DNA of 64,000 nucleotides, taken from assembly GCA_002720855.1 (NCBI GenBank), contig PBIN01000004.1:62001-126000 (forward strand), given 5' to 3'. The translations under genes and the position numbers were made by a program. The DNA is from Rhodospirillaceae bacterium. Lineage in GTDB: Bacteria; Pseudomonadota; Alphaproteobacteria; MPNO01; UBA2964. This document shows positions 17,258 through 25,248 of the stretch, in pieces. Position 1 is the first letter of the stretch. Each line of letters starts with the position of its first letter. The notes under the pieces are model-generated. The model ran no database searches, was not told the DNA's origin, and was given only the letters and a program-made list of their open reading frames with translations.

Positions 17258-18649
17258 CTAACGTTTAGGCATTTTTTTTCGGCAACTCGCCAGTAGCGAA
17301 AGCACCTCAAACGGTTCCTCTACGAGCATATAACAAGGTATCCCCTTGGGTTCGAGGTTCTCTTTTGCTGCCACATTGTGTTTATGTTCACCCATAAATG
17401 TTACATAGACCGGCTTGCTGGGATATTTTTTGGACAGGTCGACAATAAAGTCCATTTTGGGTACGCCGGTTTCCGTAGTTAGCATCATGATAACGACGAC
17501 TGCATCGATATTGCGGTCAGCAAGAACAGCATCCAACGCGTCACCATAGGCTTTTTCGTACCCGACGAGACCAACACTGCCAAATATGTCGACCGGATTG
17601 CGCATGCGGATAAAGGGCGGCGCGAATTTCTGCAGCCGTTTACATGTCTTGTCCTCAAGGTCGGGCACTTCCAAATCGAGAGAACGGCAGATGTCCGTCA
17701 GGCATACGGTAAACGCTCCCGACGGCGACAAAAACGAAACGCGATTTCCGCGTGGCAGGCTTTGCGCATCCAGTGCTTTCGCGACCTGAAATAAATGCGA
17801 ATACTTCCGGAGCCGTGTTACGCCCGCCTGTTCTATGGCGCCGTCAACGACCCTTCCATCGGCAGCAAGCGATCCGGTATGAGCGACGGCCGCGGCAGCA
17901 CCAGCATCAGAAGCCCCGCCCTTCAGCAGAAAAACTGGCGTGTCTTGGGAAACGCGTCGCGCAACCCGCAAGAACCGTTTCGGATTTTTAATGCTCTCTA
18001 AGTACAAAAAAATCGACTTGGTTTCTTTATCGGCACCGTAAAATTCCAGCAAATCACACTCGTCGAGATCAGCCTTATTGCCGAGCCCGCAAGACCTGGC
18101 GATCCCGAAGTTTTCTGCCGACATGATATGGCGCAGCGAAATACCGCAGAAGTTTCCGGTCTGCGTAATGTAGGAAACCGAACCGCGAGGAATTTCGCCT
18201 AACGGGAAGAAGCTCGAGGTGTAAGACGATGGTACGGAAACATGGCCTGTGGTGTTGGGGCCCAGAACACGCACGCCGGATTCTCGAATAGCGGCGATCA
18301 GTTCCTCCTGTAGGGCTTCGCCGACCTGATCCACTTCGGAAAAACCGCTGGCAGCAAGCACGATTGCTTTTATGCCCTTGGCGCCAAGTTGTCGTACCGT
18401 TTCCGGCGTATGGGTTGCCGGCAGCGTGACAACCGCCTGATCGATATTGTCGGGAAGTTCTTCGATAGATTTATATACTTTGAACCCTTCAATTTTTCCG
18501 CCACGGGGATTAACGAGATAAACTTTGCCTTTGTACCCGGCATCTCGCATGTTCTTGACGACGACGTTGCCTGGCTTTCCTGGAGTCGAAGAAGCACCGA
18601 TGACACATACACTCTTCGGTTCAAAAAACTTCTCCATCACATCTGCCAT
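17258..18649 (-). CDS. NDP-forming acyl-CoA synthetase, alpha (CoA-binding) subunit
   Basis: The 463-residue protein is the alpha chain of the ADP-forming acetate/acyl-CoA ligase family (succinyl-CoA synthetase superfamily). An N-terminal CoA-binding Rossmann domain (SVCVIGASSTPGKPGNVV, about 13-30) is followed by two flavodoxin-like ligase domains. The phospho-histidine site is visible in AAVAHTGSLAADGRV, and GPNTTGHVSV marks the CoA-ligase loop. It forms acyl-CoA from an acid (or ATP from acyl-CoA). The beta chain ends one base upstream. In a ring-cleavage operon it may activate the acidic breakdown product; the acyl chain is unknown. Confidence 0.88.
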   Translation of the reverse strand: MADVMEKFFEPKSVCVIGASSTPGKPGNVVVKNMRDAGYKGKVYLVNPRGGKIEGFKVYKSIEELPDNIDQAVVTLPATHTPETVRQLGAKGIKAIVLAASGFSEVDQVGEALQEELIAAIRESGVRVLGPNTTGHVSVPSSYTSSFFPLGEIPRGSVSYITQTGNFCGISLRHIMSAENFGIARSCGLGNKADLDECDLLEFYGADKETKSIFLYLESIKNPKRFLRVARRVSQDTPVFLLKGGASDAGAAAAVAHTGSLAADGRVVDGAIEQAGVTRLRKYSHLFQVAKALDAQSLPRGNRVSFLSPSGAFTVCLTDICRSLDLEVPDLEDKTCKRLQKFAPPFIRMRNPVDIFGSVGLVGYEKAYGDALDAVLADRNIDAVVVIMMLTTETGVPKMDFIVDLSKKYPSKPVYVTFMGEHKHNVAAKENLEPKGIPCYMLVEEPFEVLSLLASCRKKMPKR

Positions 18650-18650
18650 A

Positions 18651-19364
18651 TCAGGAAGAAGTCCCGTCGGCCTCGTCGTCGGAAAGTACGATCAAAGCAT
18701 CAACCGCTACGGCCTTTGAACCGCGAATGATCAAGGGGTTGATATCAATTTCCTCGATTTCGGGGTGATCAAGAGCGACCTGCCCGACAGCCATCAGCGA
18801 ATGGCATAAAATATCGAGATCGGCGGCAGGCATGCCACGAACCGCATCGAGGATTTTGTGGCCGCGAATAGACCGCAGCATTTCGCGCGCATCCTTTTTG
18901 CGCAGTGGTGCCACTCTGAACGTTACGTCCTGCAGAATTTCAGTAAAGATGCCGCCAAGACCGAACATCACTGCGGGCCCAAATGACGGATCGCGATGCA
19001 TGCCAATCATAATTTCTCGAGATCCCGAGACCATTTCCTGAACCAGAAACGCGCCCTCGTAATTCTTGCCCGCACGTTTAGTCAGCGTTTTAAACGCCGC
19101 AATCAAGGCAGACTGCGACGCGAGATTAACGGCAATAAGCCCCTTCTCGGTTTTATGTGCTTCGTCGGCAGAGCACGCCTTAAGAACCACCGGGTATTTA
19201 ACCTTTTTTACGGCCGCTTTTGCCTCTGATTGGGAGGAAACCAACACTTCCCGGCTAACCGGCACACCGTAAGCAGACAGTACGCGCTTGCTGTCATATT
19301 CAGACAATGTCTTTTGCCCATTTGAACGGGCAGCCTTGATTATGCGCTCTGTCCGACTTGCCAT
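18651..19364 (-). CDS. NDP-forming acyl-CoA synthetase, beta (ATP-grasp) subunit
   Basis: The 237-residue ATP-grasp domain protein is the partner of the alpha chain that starts one base downstream. Family features seen are LSEYDSKRVLSAYGVPVSRE (about 19-38), the nucleotide-binding stretch VVLKACSADEAHKTEKGL, VQEMVSGSREIMIGMHRDP, and the end EIEEIDINPLIIRG. Length matches stand-alone beta subunits. It supplies ATP or GTP binding and phosphoryl transfer to the alpha-chain histidine. It starts four bases after the quinone oxidoreductase gene ends. Confidence 0.9.
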   Translation of the reverse strand: MASRTERIIKAARSNGQKTLSEYDSKRVLSAYGVPVSREVLVSSQSEAKAAVKKVKYPVVLKACSADEAHKTEKGLIAVNLASQSALIAAFKTLTKRAGKNYEGAFLVQEMVSGSREIMIGMHRDPSFGPAVMFGLGGIFTEILQDVTFRVAPLRKKDAREMLRSIRGHKILDAVRGMPAADLDILCHSLMAVGQVALDHPEIEEIDINPLIIRGSKAVAVDALIVLSDDEADGTSS

Positions 19365-19368
19365 GCGA

Positions 19369-20361
19369 TCAGCTCCGACCGGTTGTTAGGACCAGTTTTC
19401 CGGGGCTCTTTGTTGCCTTGAATTGAGATAGCGCAGTTTGAAAATCATTCAGATCATACGTCCCCTCGATGCGAGGCGCGATTTTACCTTCGGCGAGCAG
19501 TTTTAGTACATCTTCAGCTGCTGCCTTAATAACGCTCGGCTTAAACCGAAAGTGAAGGTCCAACGCCATACCGACCAGTGTTACGTTTTTGACATTAAAG
19601 TAATTTGCTCGCGCTGTTGGAATACCGGCAATAAAGCCTATGCACACAATACGGCCAGCAAATGCAAGTGTACGAAGCGCCGCCGTAAAGATATCGCCTC
19701 CCAACGGGTCAAGTACGATATCAACACCTTCCTTACCCGCTGCGGCAAAGACCTGCTGACGAAGGTTTTCATTGATATCATCGACAGAAAGATCGATTAC
19801 CGCGTCAGCCCCGTTCTCTAAAACAATCTTGCCGCGTTCTTCTGACGAACTGCCGCCTACAACAAATGCACCATGCGCCTTGGCAATTTGTACGGCGGCA
19901 AGACCGACGCCTCCGCTGGCACCTAAAATCAGGACTTTATCTCCTGGCTGATATCCGCCGCGTTCCATCAATGCGACCCAGCTCGTCATGTAAACCGTTG
20001 CCATTCCGGCGGCGGTCACATAATCCACATCATCAGGCAGATGAAAACACCGGACAGTCTGCGCAACACAGGTCTCTGCATAGGCGCCCCATGGCACGAT
20101 GGCCATTACCCGGTCACCCACCTTAAAGCCTGTAACATCGTCACCGACGCCAGAAATTACACCGGCAACATCACGACCTGGCGTAAAGGGCCGCTCCGGC
20201 TTGGTCTGATAGAGACCTTGCATCATCAGCGTGTCGGGAAAATTAATGCCGATGGCATGAATATCGATCAGCACTTCTCCAGCGCCTGGTGTTGGTGGAT
20301 CAATCTCACCAAGTTTATGGCTATCAACCGGTCCAAATTCTTCGACTAAAACCGCACGCAT
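19369..20361 (-). CDS. NADPH:quinone oxidoreductase-like MDR protein
   Basis: The 330-residue protein is a medium-chain dehydrogenase/reductase without the catalytic zinc ligands, as in quinone oxidoreductases and crotonyl-CoA reductase-like enzymes. Blocks: RPFTPGRDVAGVISGVGDDV (about 58-77), the NADPH site LILGASGGVGLAAVQIAKA (about 145-163), and a C-terminal APRIEGTYDLND. It would reduce an enone, enoyl-CoA or quinone intermediate. Its position between a Rieske oxygenase (68 bases upstream) and the acyl-CoA ligase pair suggests a reduction step in ring or chain degradation (inference). Confidence 0.88.
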   Translation of the reverse strand: MRAVLVEEFGPVDSHKLGEIDPPTPGAGEVLIDIHAIGINFPDTLMMQGLYQTKPERPFTPGRDVAGVISGVGDDVTGFKVGDRVMAIVPWGAYAETCVAQTVRCFHLPDDVDYVTAAGMATVYMTSWVALMERGGYQPGDKVLILGASGGVGLAAVQIAKAHGAFVVGGSSSEERGKIVLENGADAVIDLSVDDINENLRQQVFAAAGKEGVDIVLDPLGGDIFTAALRTLAFAGRIVCIGFIAGIPTARANYFNVKNVTLVGMALDLHFRFKPSVIKAAAEDVLKLLAEGKIAPRIEGTYDLNDFQTALSQFKATKSPGKLVLTTGRS

Positions 20362-20429
20362 TGACCTGTCCTTAATATTGAAAAGCGGGCGGACCCTATC
20401 ATCCGTGCGAACTGCAATAAAGGGCGCTT

Positions 20430-21728
20430 TTACGGTGCCATCAACCGCGCCCAGGCAACAAACTGCGCACGCTGTGGCAATTCACCCGTACCGGTATTTA
20501 TGATGTCGCCATGGTTGTCCTTGTGATCGGTATCCAGTCCACGGGCGAACCACACCCACTCTGAATTTTCGGCGTTTGCACCTTCCTGGCATCGGTGAAA
20601 ATTCTCCAAATCGTCGGTCTGAATTAGCGAGGCCGCGGAATGCGTCACGTTGAGGCCACGAATAATATCCTGGTTCATTTCATCCGGTACGCCCTCGAAC
20701 AATACCGGCCATACCATAATTTCCGTTCGATCAACCGAGATCGGATAAATTACCCGTACATGCTGATTTAGCGCCTGAAGAGACATATTTGGGTAGAAAG
20801 CGGTGTTGTGCCGGCGGGGCGCGAGAACCTCGGCCAATCTTTCAGGTGTATGCTTACCCTCCAGACTTTCAACATAACTTTGATAGATCGGATCATCGCG
20901 TTTTTTATCTGCCACTGGCTGATGCCCCGTATAGCTGTGGCCATTTTCTGCGGCGCCCCAGGCCTCGCGCTGCTCCCAGCGTTTAGCTGCGGCGCCTGCA
21001 TCGCTGATAGACGAGCCGGAATCATCGCCTTTGCGCCTGGAGAATTGTTTCCCTTGCCGATTGAGTGTCGATTCATGGCTAAACGGCACATGATACATAT
21101 CGACGGTGTTCTCTAATTGAAATTTCCAGTTGCCCCGAAAAACGTATCGGTGGATACCGGCGGTAAGACGCACCTTGCCCGATGGTGAACGATCTGCAAT
21201 GTCATCGATGCTCTGGCGAACAGGTCCCAACCATGTGTCAAGAGACTCCGCATCTTCGTCCAGACAGGCAAAAACAAATCCACGATAATTATCGACCTTG
21301 GGTAGTTGCCGCATGCCAAGCCCGGGATCACTCATATCAAGTGACTCGCCATAACCACGTGGCATGGAAACGGCCTCGAGATCGCCATTCGTTTTGAAAG
21401 TCCAGCCATGATACGGGCATTGGAAGGGTTGAGCATTGCCACGGGGCTCAACGCAAACCTTAGCCCCACGATGGCCGCAACTATTATGAATAACGTAAAC
21501 CTCGCCGTCCGTGTGACGGCACATAATAACCGGACGCTTACCCATGGTCCGGGTCACATAATCGCCGAATTCCGGAACTTCGCTATCATGGCCGATATAA
21601 ACCCAGGCACGCCCAAATATGCGATCCATTTCAAGGTCGAAGATCGCAGGGTCGGTATAGACGGATCGGTGGACCCGGTCCGCATGGACCAGATCTCCGA
21701 CATCTATTTGCTGCAAAATGCTATCCAT
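20430..21728 (-). CDS. Rieske ring-hydroxylating oxygenase alpha subunit, without beta subunit
   Basis: The 432-residue protein has a complete Rieske site, Cys84-x-His86 and Cys104-x2-His107 (SCGHRGAK, CPYHGW). The mononuclear iron site is Asp210, His213 and His218 (ENTVDMYHVPFSHES). It starts five bases after the ornithine cyclodeaminase-like gene. No beta subunit, ferredoxin or reductase is adjacent. It may therefore work as an alpha3 oxygenase, like many demethylases and carbazole-type enzymes, or borrow the beta subunits encoded elsewhere. The middle has a charged insert (GKQFSRRKGDDSG) not present in the other alpha subunit. Confidence 0.92.
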   Translation of the reverse strand: MDSILQQIDVGDLVHADRVHRSVYTDPAIFDLEMDRIFGRAWVYIGHDSEVPEFGDYVTRTMGKRPVIMCRHTDGEVYVIHNSCGHRGAKVCVEPRGNAQPFQCPYHGWTFKTNGDLEAVSMPRGYGESLDMSDPGLGMRQLPKVDNYRGFVFACLDEDAESLDTWLGPVRQSIDDIADRSPSGKVRLTAGIHRYVFRGNWKFQLENTVDMYHVPFSHESTLNRQGKQFSRRKGDDSGSSISDAGAAAKRWEQREAWGAAENGHSYTGHQPVADKKRDDPIYQSYVESLEGKHTPERLAEVLAPRRHNTAFYPNMSLQALNQHVRVIYPISVDRTEIMVWPVLFEGVPDEMNQDIIRGLNVTHSAASLIQTDDLENFHRCQEGANAENSEWVWFARGLDTDHKDNHGDIINTGTGELPQRAQFVAWARLMAP

Positions 21729-21733
21729 CGTTC

Positions 21734-22834
21734 CTAAATCGTAAACTGGGCATCTTCAGGAAACTCGTTAGCAATAAACAGGTCAGCAGGCAATTCCGTC
21801 CCTATGCCTTGTTCCCGGGCTATCTCTATTACCCGCTTACAGACCGCGGCAAACTGAATGCCCATTCCAACATTGTTGCTATGCACCGTAATTTGCGAAT
21901 TTCCCATACGGCCAGGGAATTTTCCTGTGCAAAGGGCGGACAGCTCGGTGATGTAGTCCCACGACACCATCTCCTTTCGAATGGGTTTCATAATCTCGGG
22001 CTGCAAATCCTGCTTCACTTGAGAAATCGAATTGACGACGATGATATCCGCTTTTTGCATCACTTCATCGTCGAGCTCCCGGCGGGCATCCCAATACGGC
22101 GCACCGATCATACCCGTGATATGCATGCCTTCCTCAAGCCATTCGCCTTTAATGAACGGGTCAGTCGCGGTCGTTGCGGTAAACACAACATCCGAACCAC
22201 GGACAGCTTCCTCCGATGTATCGACCGCAACGGCCTCCACATTAAATTTCTGGCCAACCCATTGGGCAAATTTTTCGCGTCGTTCCGGCCTGATGGAATG
22301 AACCTTAACAGTCTTGATGGTAGGACGAATCGCAAGCAATGCCATTATCTGCCCTACCGCTTGCTGGCCGGTACCGATCAGTCCGGCAACCTCAACATCG
22401 GGCCGAACCAGGTATTTAGCCGCAACACCCGACGTCGCTCCGACACGCAATGGAGATATCGGTTCATCCTGCACGATGCCAAGCAGCTTCCGGCTTTGCA
22501 TCTCCCAAACCAGAACAAGCCCGGTCATACCGCCGACGAACTGTTTGCGTTTTTCACCACCGATAAAGGGAAATGTAACGTGTCGCACGCCGAGGCGAAC
22601 CGCAGCAACATCCTGACACGGTACTGCACCGGGAATAACATTCATAAAGAACCAGCGCCGCTGTTCATCATCCGGAAGGGGGATATGAATCCGCCGCCGA
22701 TTGATTACCTGTGCATTGTCATGGCCAAGATCCTCATAGGCCTCTTCGACGAGGTCTATGGCTTCTTCCATAGGCAATAGGCCCCGAACGTCGTCGTTCT
22801 TGAGTACAAGAACGGTATCTTCTTTTGCGGTCAT
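21734..22834 (-). CDS. Ornithine cyclodeaminase / mu-crystallin family NAD(P)-binding protein
   Basis: The 366-residue protein starts with the family pattern VLVLKNDDVRGLLPMEEAID (about 8-27). It has the Rossmann segment EVAGLIGTGQQAVGQIMAL (about 147-165) and GSDVVFTATTATDPF. Members include ornithine cyclodeaminase, alanine dehydrogenase (archaeal) and ketimine reductases. It is the first gene of the leftward catabolic set and leaves 110 bases to the divergent MFS gene. A role in handling an imine or amino-acid-like intermediate would fit a nitrogen-containing aromatic substrate, but this is speculation. Confidence 0.87.
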   Translation of the reverse strand: MTAKEDTVLVLKNDDVRGLLPMEEAIDLVEEAYEDLGHDNAQVINRRRIHIPLPDDEQRRWFFMNVIPGAVPCQDVAAVRLGVRHVTFPFIGGEKRKQFVGGMTGLVLVWEMQSRKLLGIVQDEPISPLRVGATSGVAAKYLVRPDVEVAGLIGTGQQAVGQIMALLAIRPTIKTVKVHSIRPERREKFAQWVGQKFNVEAVAVDTSEEAVRGSDVVFTATTATDPFIKGEWLEEGMHITGMIGAPYWDARRELDDEVMQKADIIVVNSISQVKQDLQPEIMKPIRKEMVSWDYITELSALCTGKFPGRMGNSQITVHSNNVGMGIQFAAVCKRVIEIAREQGIGTELPADLFIANEFPEDAQFTI

Positions 22835-22873
22835 CGCCGTCGGCCTCCCTGACCCGCCAGACCTCTGCTTCGC

Positions 22874-22892
22874 CCAGTTTCTATGAAACTGG
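22874..22892. promoter_or_regulatory. Perfect 8-base inverted repeat in a divergent promoter region
   Basis: CCAGTTTC and GAAACTGG are exact complements separated by TAT, giving a 19-base dyad. It lies between the divergent starts at 22834 and 22945. It has the size of a binding site for a dimeric repressor or activator; no regulator gene adjoins it. Confidence 0.6.
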
Positions 22893-22913
22893 TCTATTTC
22901 GCTAGTCCAGCCT

Positions 22914-22923
22914 TGTCCGGACA
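22914..22923. promoter_or_regulatory. Perfect 10-base palindrome TGTCCGGACA
   Basis: The palindrome TGTCCGGACA is extended by AGCC/GGCT flanks with one unpaired base, giving a dyad of about 19 bases (22909-22927). It lies 22 bases from the MFS start codon and 22 bases from the other dyad in the same intergenic region. It is a candidate operator controlling one or both divergent catabolic units. Confidence 0.55.
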
Positions 22924-22944
22924 GGCTATTCTAGCAACACAATC

Positions 22945-24300
22945 ATGTCAGATGTTCAAAACACAACCAATTCAGAAACCAAAGATGTCCCTCTAAGGAC
23001 ACAGCTTGCGGTATATGGCATCGGCACATTCAGTACGACCACCCATTTTATGATGATGGTGATTGTCCCTATTTGGGCGCGCGTAAATATGGGCATTCCC
23101 GAAGGCTTCACCCTCGGGTTCGTCTTGGGGTGTCGTCCGCTTTTGTCGCTTTTTCTTTCGATCCACGCCGGTGCGATGATGGATTCGCTCGGGACAAAAA
23201 GGGTGATGATCTTTGTCGCCCTATTGAGTCTTCTTACGCCCTTTATGTATCCGTTATTACCCTTTGTTTTCGCACTCATAATCATTCAGCTTTTATCCGG
23301 CTCGTGCGATTCTATTGGTTGGATGGGCGCGCAAACTTTGGTCGGCCAGGTCATGCATGGACGAACCAAATACGCGGGACGACTAGGGGCAATTATTCGA
23401 ACAGGCCACATTATTGGACCTCCCGCAGTAGGGGCGGTATGGGATCTGGTAGGCCCCAATGCAGCTTTCAGTCTTGTTGGCTTGAGCGGGCTGGGGTTTG
23501 TTATTTCTGTTCTTATGTTACCCAAAATTCCGGCGCCCAAGACCGGGAGTCGGGAAACTATCGAAACGCCCCGCGCTCCGATAAGGTGGCGCACTCTGTT
23601 ACCCAATCCCAACGATTATATAGCCTCTTTGAAACTTCTCGCCTCGCCAACAATTGCGATCATCGTGATGCTTGGCATGATGGTTCATATTGGGAACAAC
23701 ATCCAAAGCACCTTCTACATCGTTTGGTTAGAGAAATATGTCGGAATACCTGCAACACTAATTGGTTTCTTGATCTCCTTTTCATCTGCAATGGCTGCCG
23801 TTGGGTCATTGCTCGCGGCCCCTTTGCGGCGGCGCTATAATGCGTTCTGGGTTTTATGGACGACAATAACGACCGCCTTAATACTGATTTCTATCACCCC
23901 ACTCTTAGGCAAATCCATAATAGTCGATAGCGTCAGGGGATCAGTTGGTTGGCTGATCGAAATTTCGCCGTTGATTGCTGCCTATTTTGCATTTTGCTTT
24001 ATTGCCGGACTCAGATCTGTCTTCAACGGTGTCCATCAGCCACTGGTTATTACGTTGATGCTCAGTACAGTGGGTCCCAATGAAAAAGGGAAAGCAATCG
24101 GTCTCCGTGGCACTGCAAATCGAATTACGTCTATGATAGGCCCATTTTTGCTTGGAATTTTGGCTGGCATGGTTGGGTTGGAATATGGGTTTTACATTAT
24201 CGGGATACTTTCTTGCTCATTCATGCTTTGGTTGGCTTGGTTGATGCTCAAACATCCCGAAATTCACGAAATACAATACACAGCAAGAGAAAGACAATGA
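22945..24300 (+). CDS. MFS transporter (12 predicted helices)
   Basis: The 451-residue integral membrane protein has the MFS loop 2-3 signature in HAGAMMDSLGTKRVMI (about 71-86) and a repeat of hydrophobic helices in two halves with a central polar loop (PKTGSRETIETPRAPIRWR). It heads a rightward set with the SDR that overlaps it by four bases and probably imports the substrate of the divergent catabolic unit. The substrate cannot be read from the sequence. Start ATG 22945 has no strong ribosome site. Confidence 0.88.
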   Translation: MSDVQNTTNSETKDVPLRTQLAVYGIGTFSTTTHFMMMVIVPIWARVNMGIPEGFTLGFVLGCRPLLSLFLSIHAGAMMDSLGTKRVMIFVALLSLLTPFMYPLLPFVFALIIIQLLSGSCDSIGWMGAQTLVGQVMHGRTKYAGRLGAIIRTGHIIGPPAVGAVWDLVGPNAAFSLVGLSGLGFVISVLMLPKIPAPKTGSRETIETPRAPIRWRTLLPNPNDYIASLKLLASPTIAIIVMLGMMVHIGNNIQSTFYIVWLEKYVGIPATLIGFLISFSSAMAAVGSLLAAPLRRRYNAFWVLWTTITTALILISITPLLGKSIIVDSVRGSVGWLIEISPLIAAYFAFCFIAGLRSVFNGVHQPLVITLMLSTVGPNEKGKAIGLRGTANRITSMIGPFLLGILAGMVGLEYGFYIIGILSCSFMLWLAWLMLKHPEIHEIQYTARERQ

Positions 24301-25091
24301 GGCTTCAAGACAGAATTGCAATTGTTACAGGTGCGGCTGGTGGAATCGGCGAAGGTGTCGCAAAGGCATATGCGTCAGAGGGCGCAACTGTCCTGGCTGC
24401 TGATCTCAACGCGGCGGGCGCTGCGGAAACGGCGGACGCGATTAAGAATGACGGTGGCAACGCATCGAGTTGCGAAGTCGACGTGACCAACCCCGACGCC
24501 GTTGGGGAAATGGTCGAAAAATTTTCAGCTGATAACGGCCGACTTGATATTATTGCGAATGTTGCAGGCACAGGGCAACGTCACAGCTTTCTCGAAGCAA
24601 CCACCGAAGAGTTTGACCGCGTTATGCGGGTCAACTTGATGGGGACGTTCATATGCGCCCAGGCCGCCGCCCGGGAAATGGTCAAACAAAATTATGGCCG
24701 CATTGTCAATATCGCGTCCATTGCCGGCACCCGCGCCGGTTCCGGTCGTACGGCCTACGGAACCTCTAAATCCGCCGTCATCGGCTTAACGAGGCAGGCT
24801 GCACTCGAACTTGCGCAACACGGAATTACGGTGAATGCCGTTGCGCCGGGCCCAGTCGACACCCCATTGACCCGGGTAACTCACAACGATGTCACGCGCG
24901 AAGGCTATAAACAGCTCATCCCAGTAGGACGATATGGCACAGTCGACGAAATGGCGGATGCGGCGGTATTTTTGGCGGGAGAACAAGCTGCTTACGTTAA
25001 TGGTCATATACTTTATGTCGATGGCGGTTACATTGCCGCGGGCATCTCAACTGACTTTGGCGGCGCGGTAGATCCAACCGCTAAGAAATAA
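24297..25091 (+). CDS. Short-chain dehydrogenase/reductase (SDR)
   Basis: The 264-residue classical SDR has the cofactor motif TGAAGGIGEGVA (about 13-24), NVAG (about 88-91), Ser near 141 in NIASIAG, and the YGTSK catalytic pair (Tyr155, Lys159). The C-terminal end INGHILYVDGG-like block (VNGHILYVDGGY) is typical. It oxidises or reduces a hydroxyl/keto group with NAD(P)H. The start is ATG 24297, overlapping the MFS stop as ATGA. The frame is open 84 bases further upstream, but that part is the end of the MFS gene in another frame. Confidence 0.9.
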   Translation: MRLQDRIAIVTGAAGGIGEGVAKAYASEGATVLAADLNAAGAAETADAIKNDGGNASSCEVDVTNPDAVGEMVEKFSADNGRLDIIANVAGTGQRHSFLEATTEEFDRVMRVNLMGTFICAQAAAREMVKQNYGRIVNIASIAGTRAGSGRTAYGTSKSAVIGLTRQAALELAQHGITVNAVAPGPVDTPLTRVTHNDVTREGYKQLIPVGRYGTVDEMADAAVFLAGEQAAYVNGHILYVDGGYIAAGISTDFGGAVDPTAKK

Positions 25092-25097
25092 GACGCC

Positions 25098-25232
25098 ATG
25101 CGAATCGATATCTACATTCACGTTTTTCCATTTAATTGCTTTGATCAGATGTCCAGATCCGCATCGAGGCTGGAAAATATCAGCGAGCATACCTTGTACA
25201 CTGGAAATGCCGAACGGTTGATGAAGTTGTAA
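25098..25232 (+). pseudogene. Amidohydrolase (ACMSD-like) N-terminal remnant, 44 codons
   Basis: A short frame begins six bases after the SDR stop and reads MRIDIYIHVFPFNCFDQMSR before ending at TAA 25230-25232. Its opening MRIDIYxHxFP matches the first metal-binding strand of amidohydrolase-2 proteins such as ACMSD-type decarboxylases, which are normally 290-340 residues. Only about 40 residues remain before the next gene. This looks like the stump of a deleted decarboxylase/hydrolase gene that once sat between the SDR and the Mo hydroxylase. The match is from the motif alone. Confidence 0.5.
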
Positions 25233-25248
25233 CCCGGTATCAAATTCG

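Noticed and set aside
21809-22780. 323-codon frame on the plus strand
   Set aside because: It lies opposite the ornithine cyclodeaminase-like gene, has no family pattern and no ribosome site; it is a shadow of a real gene.
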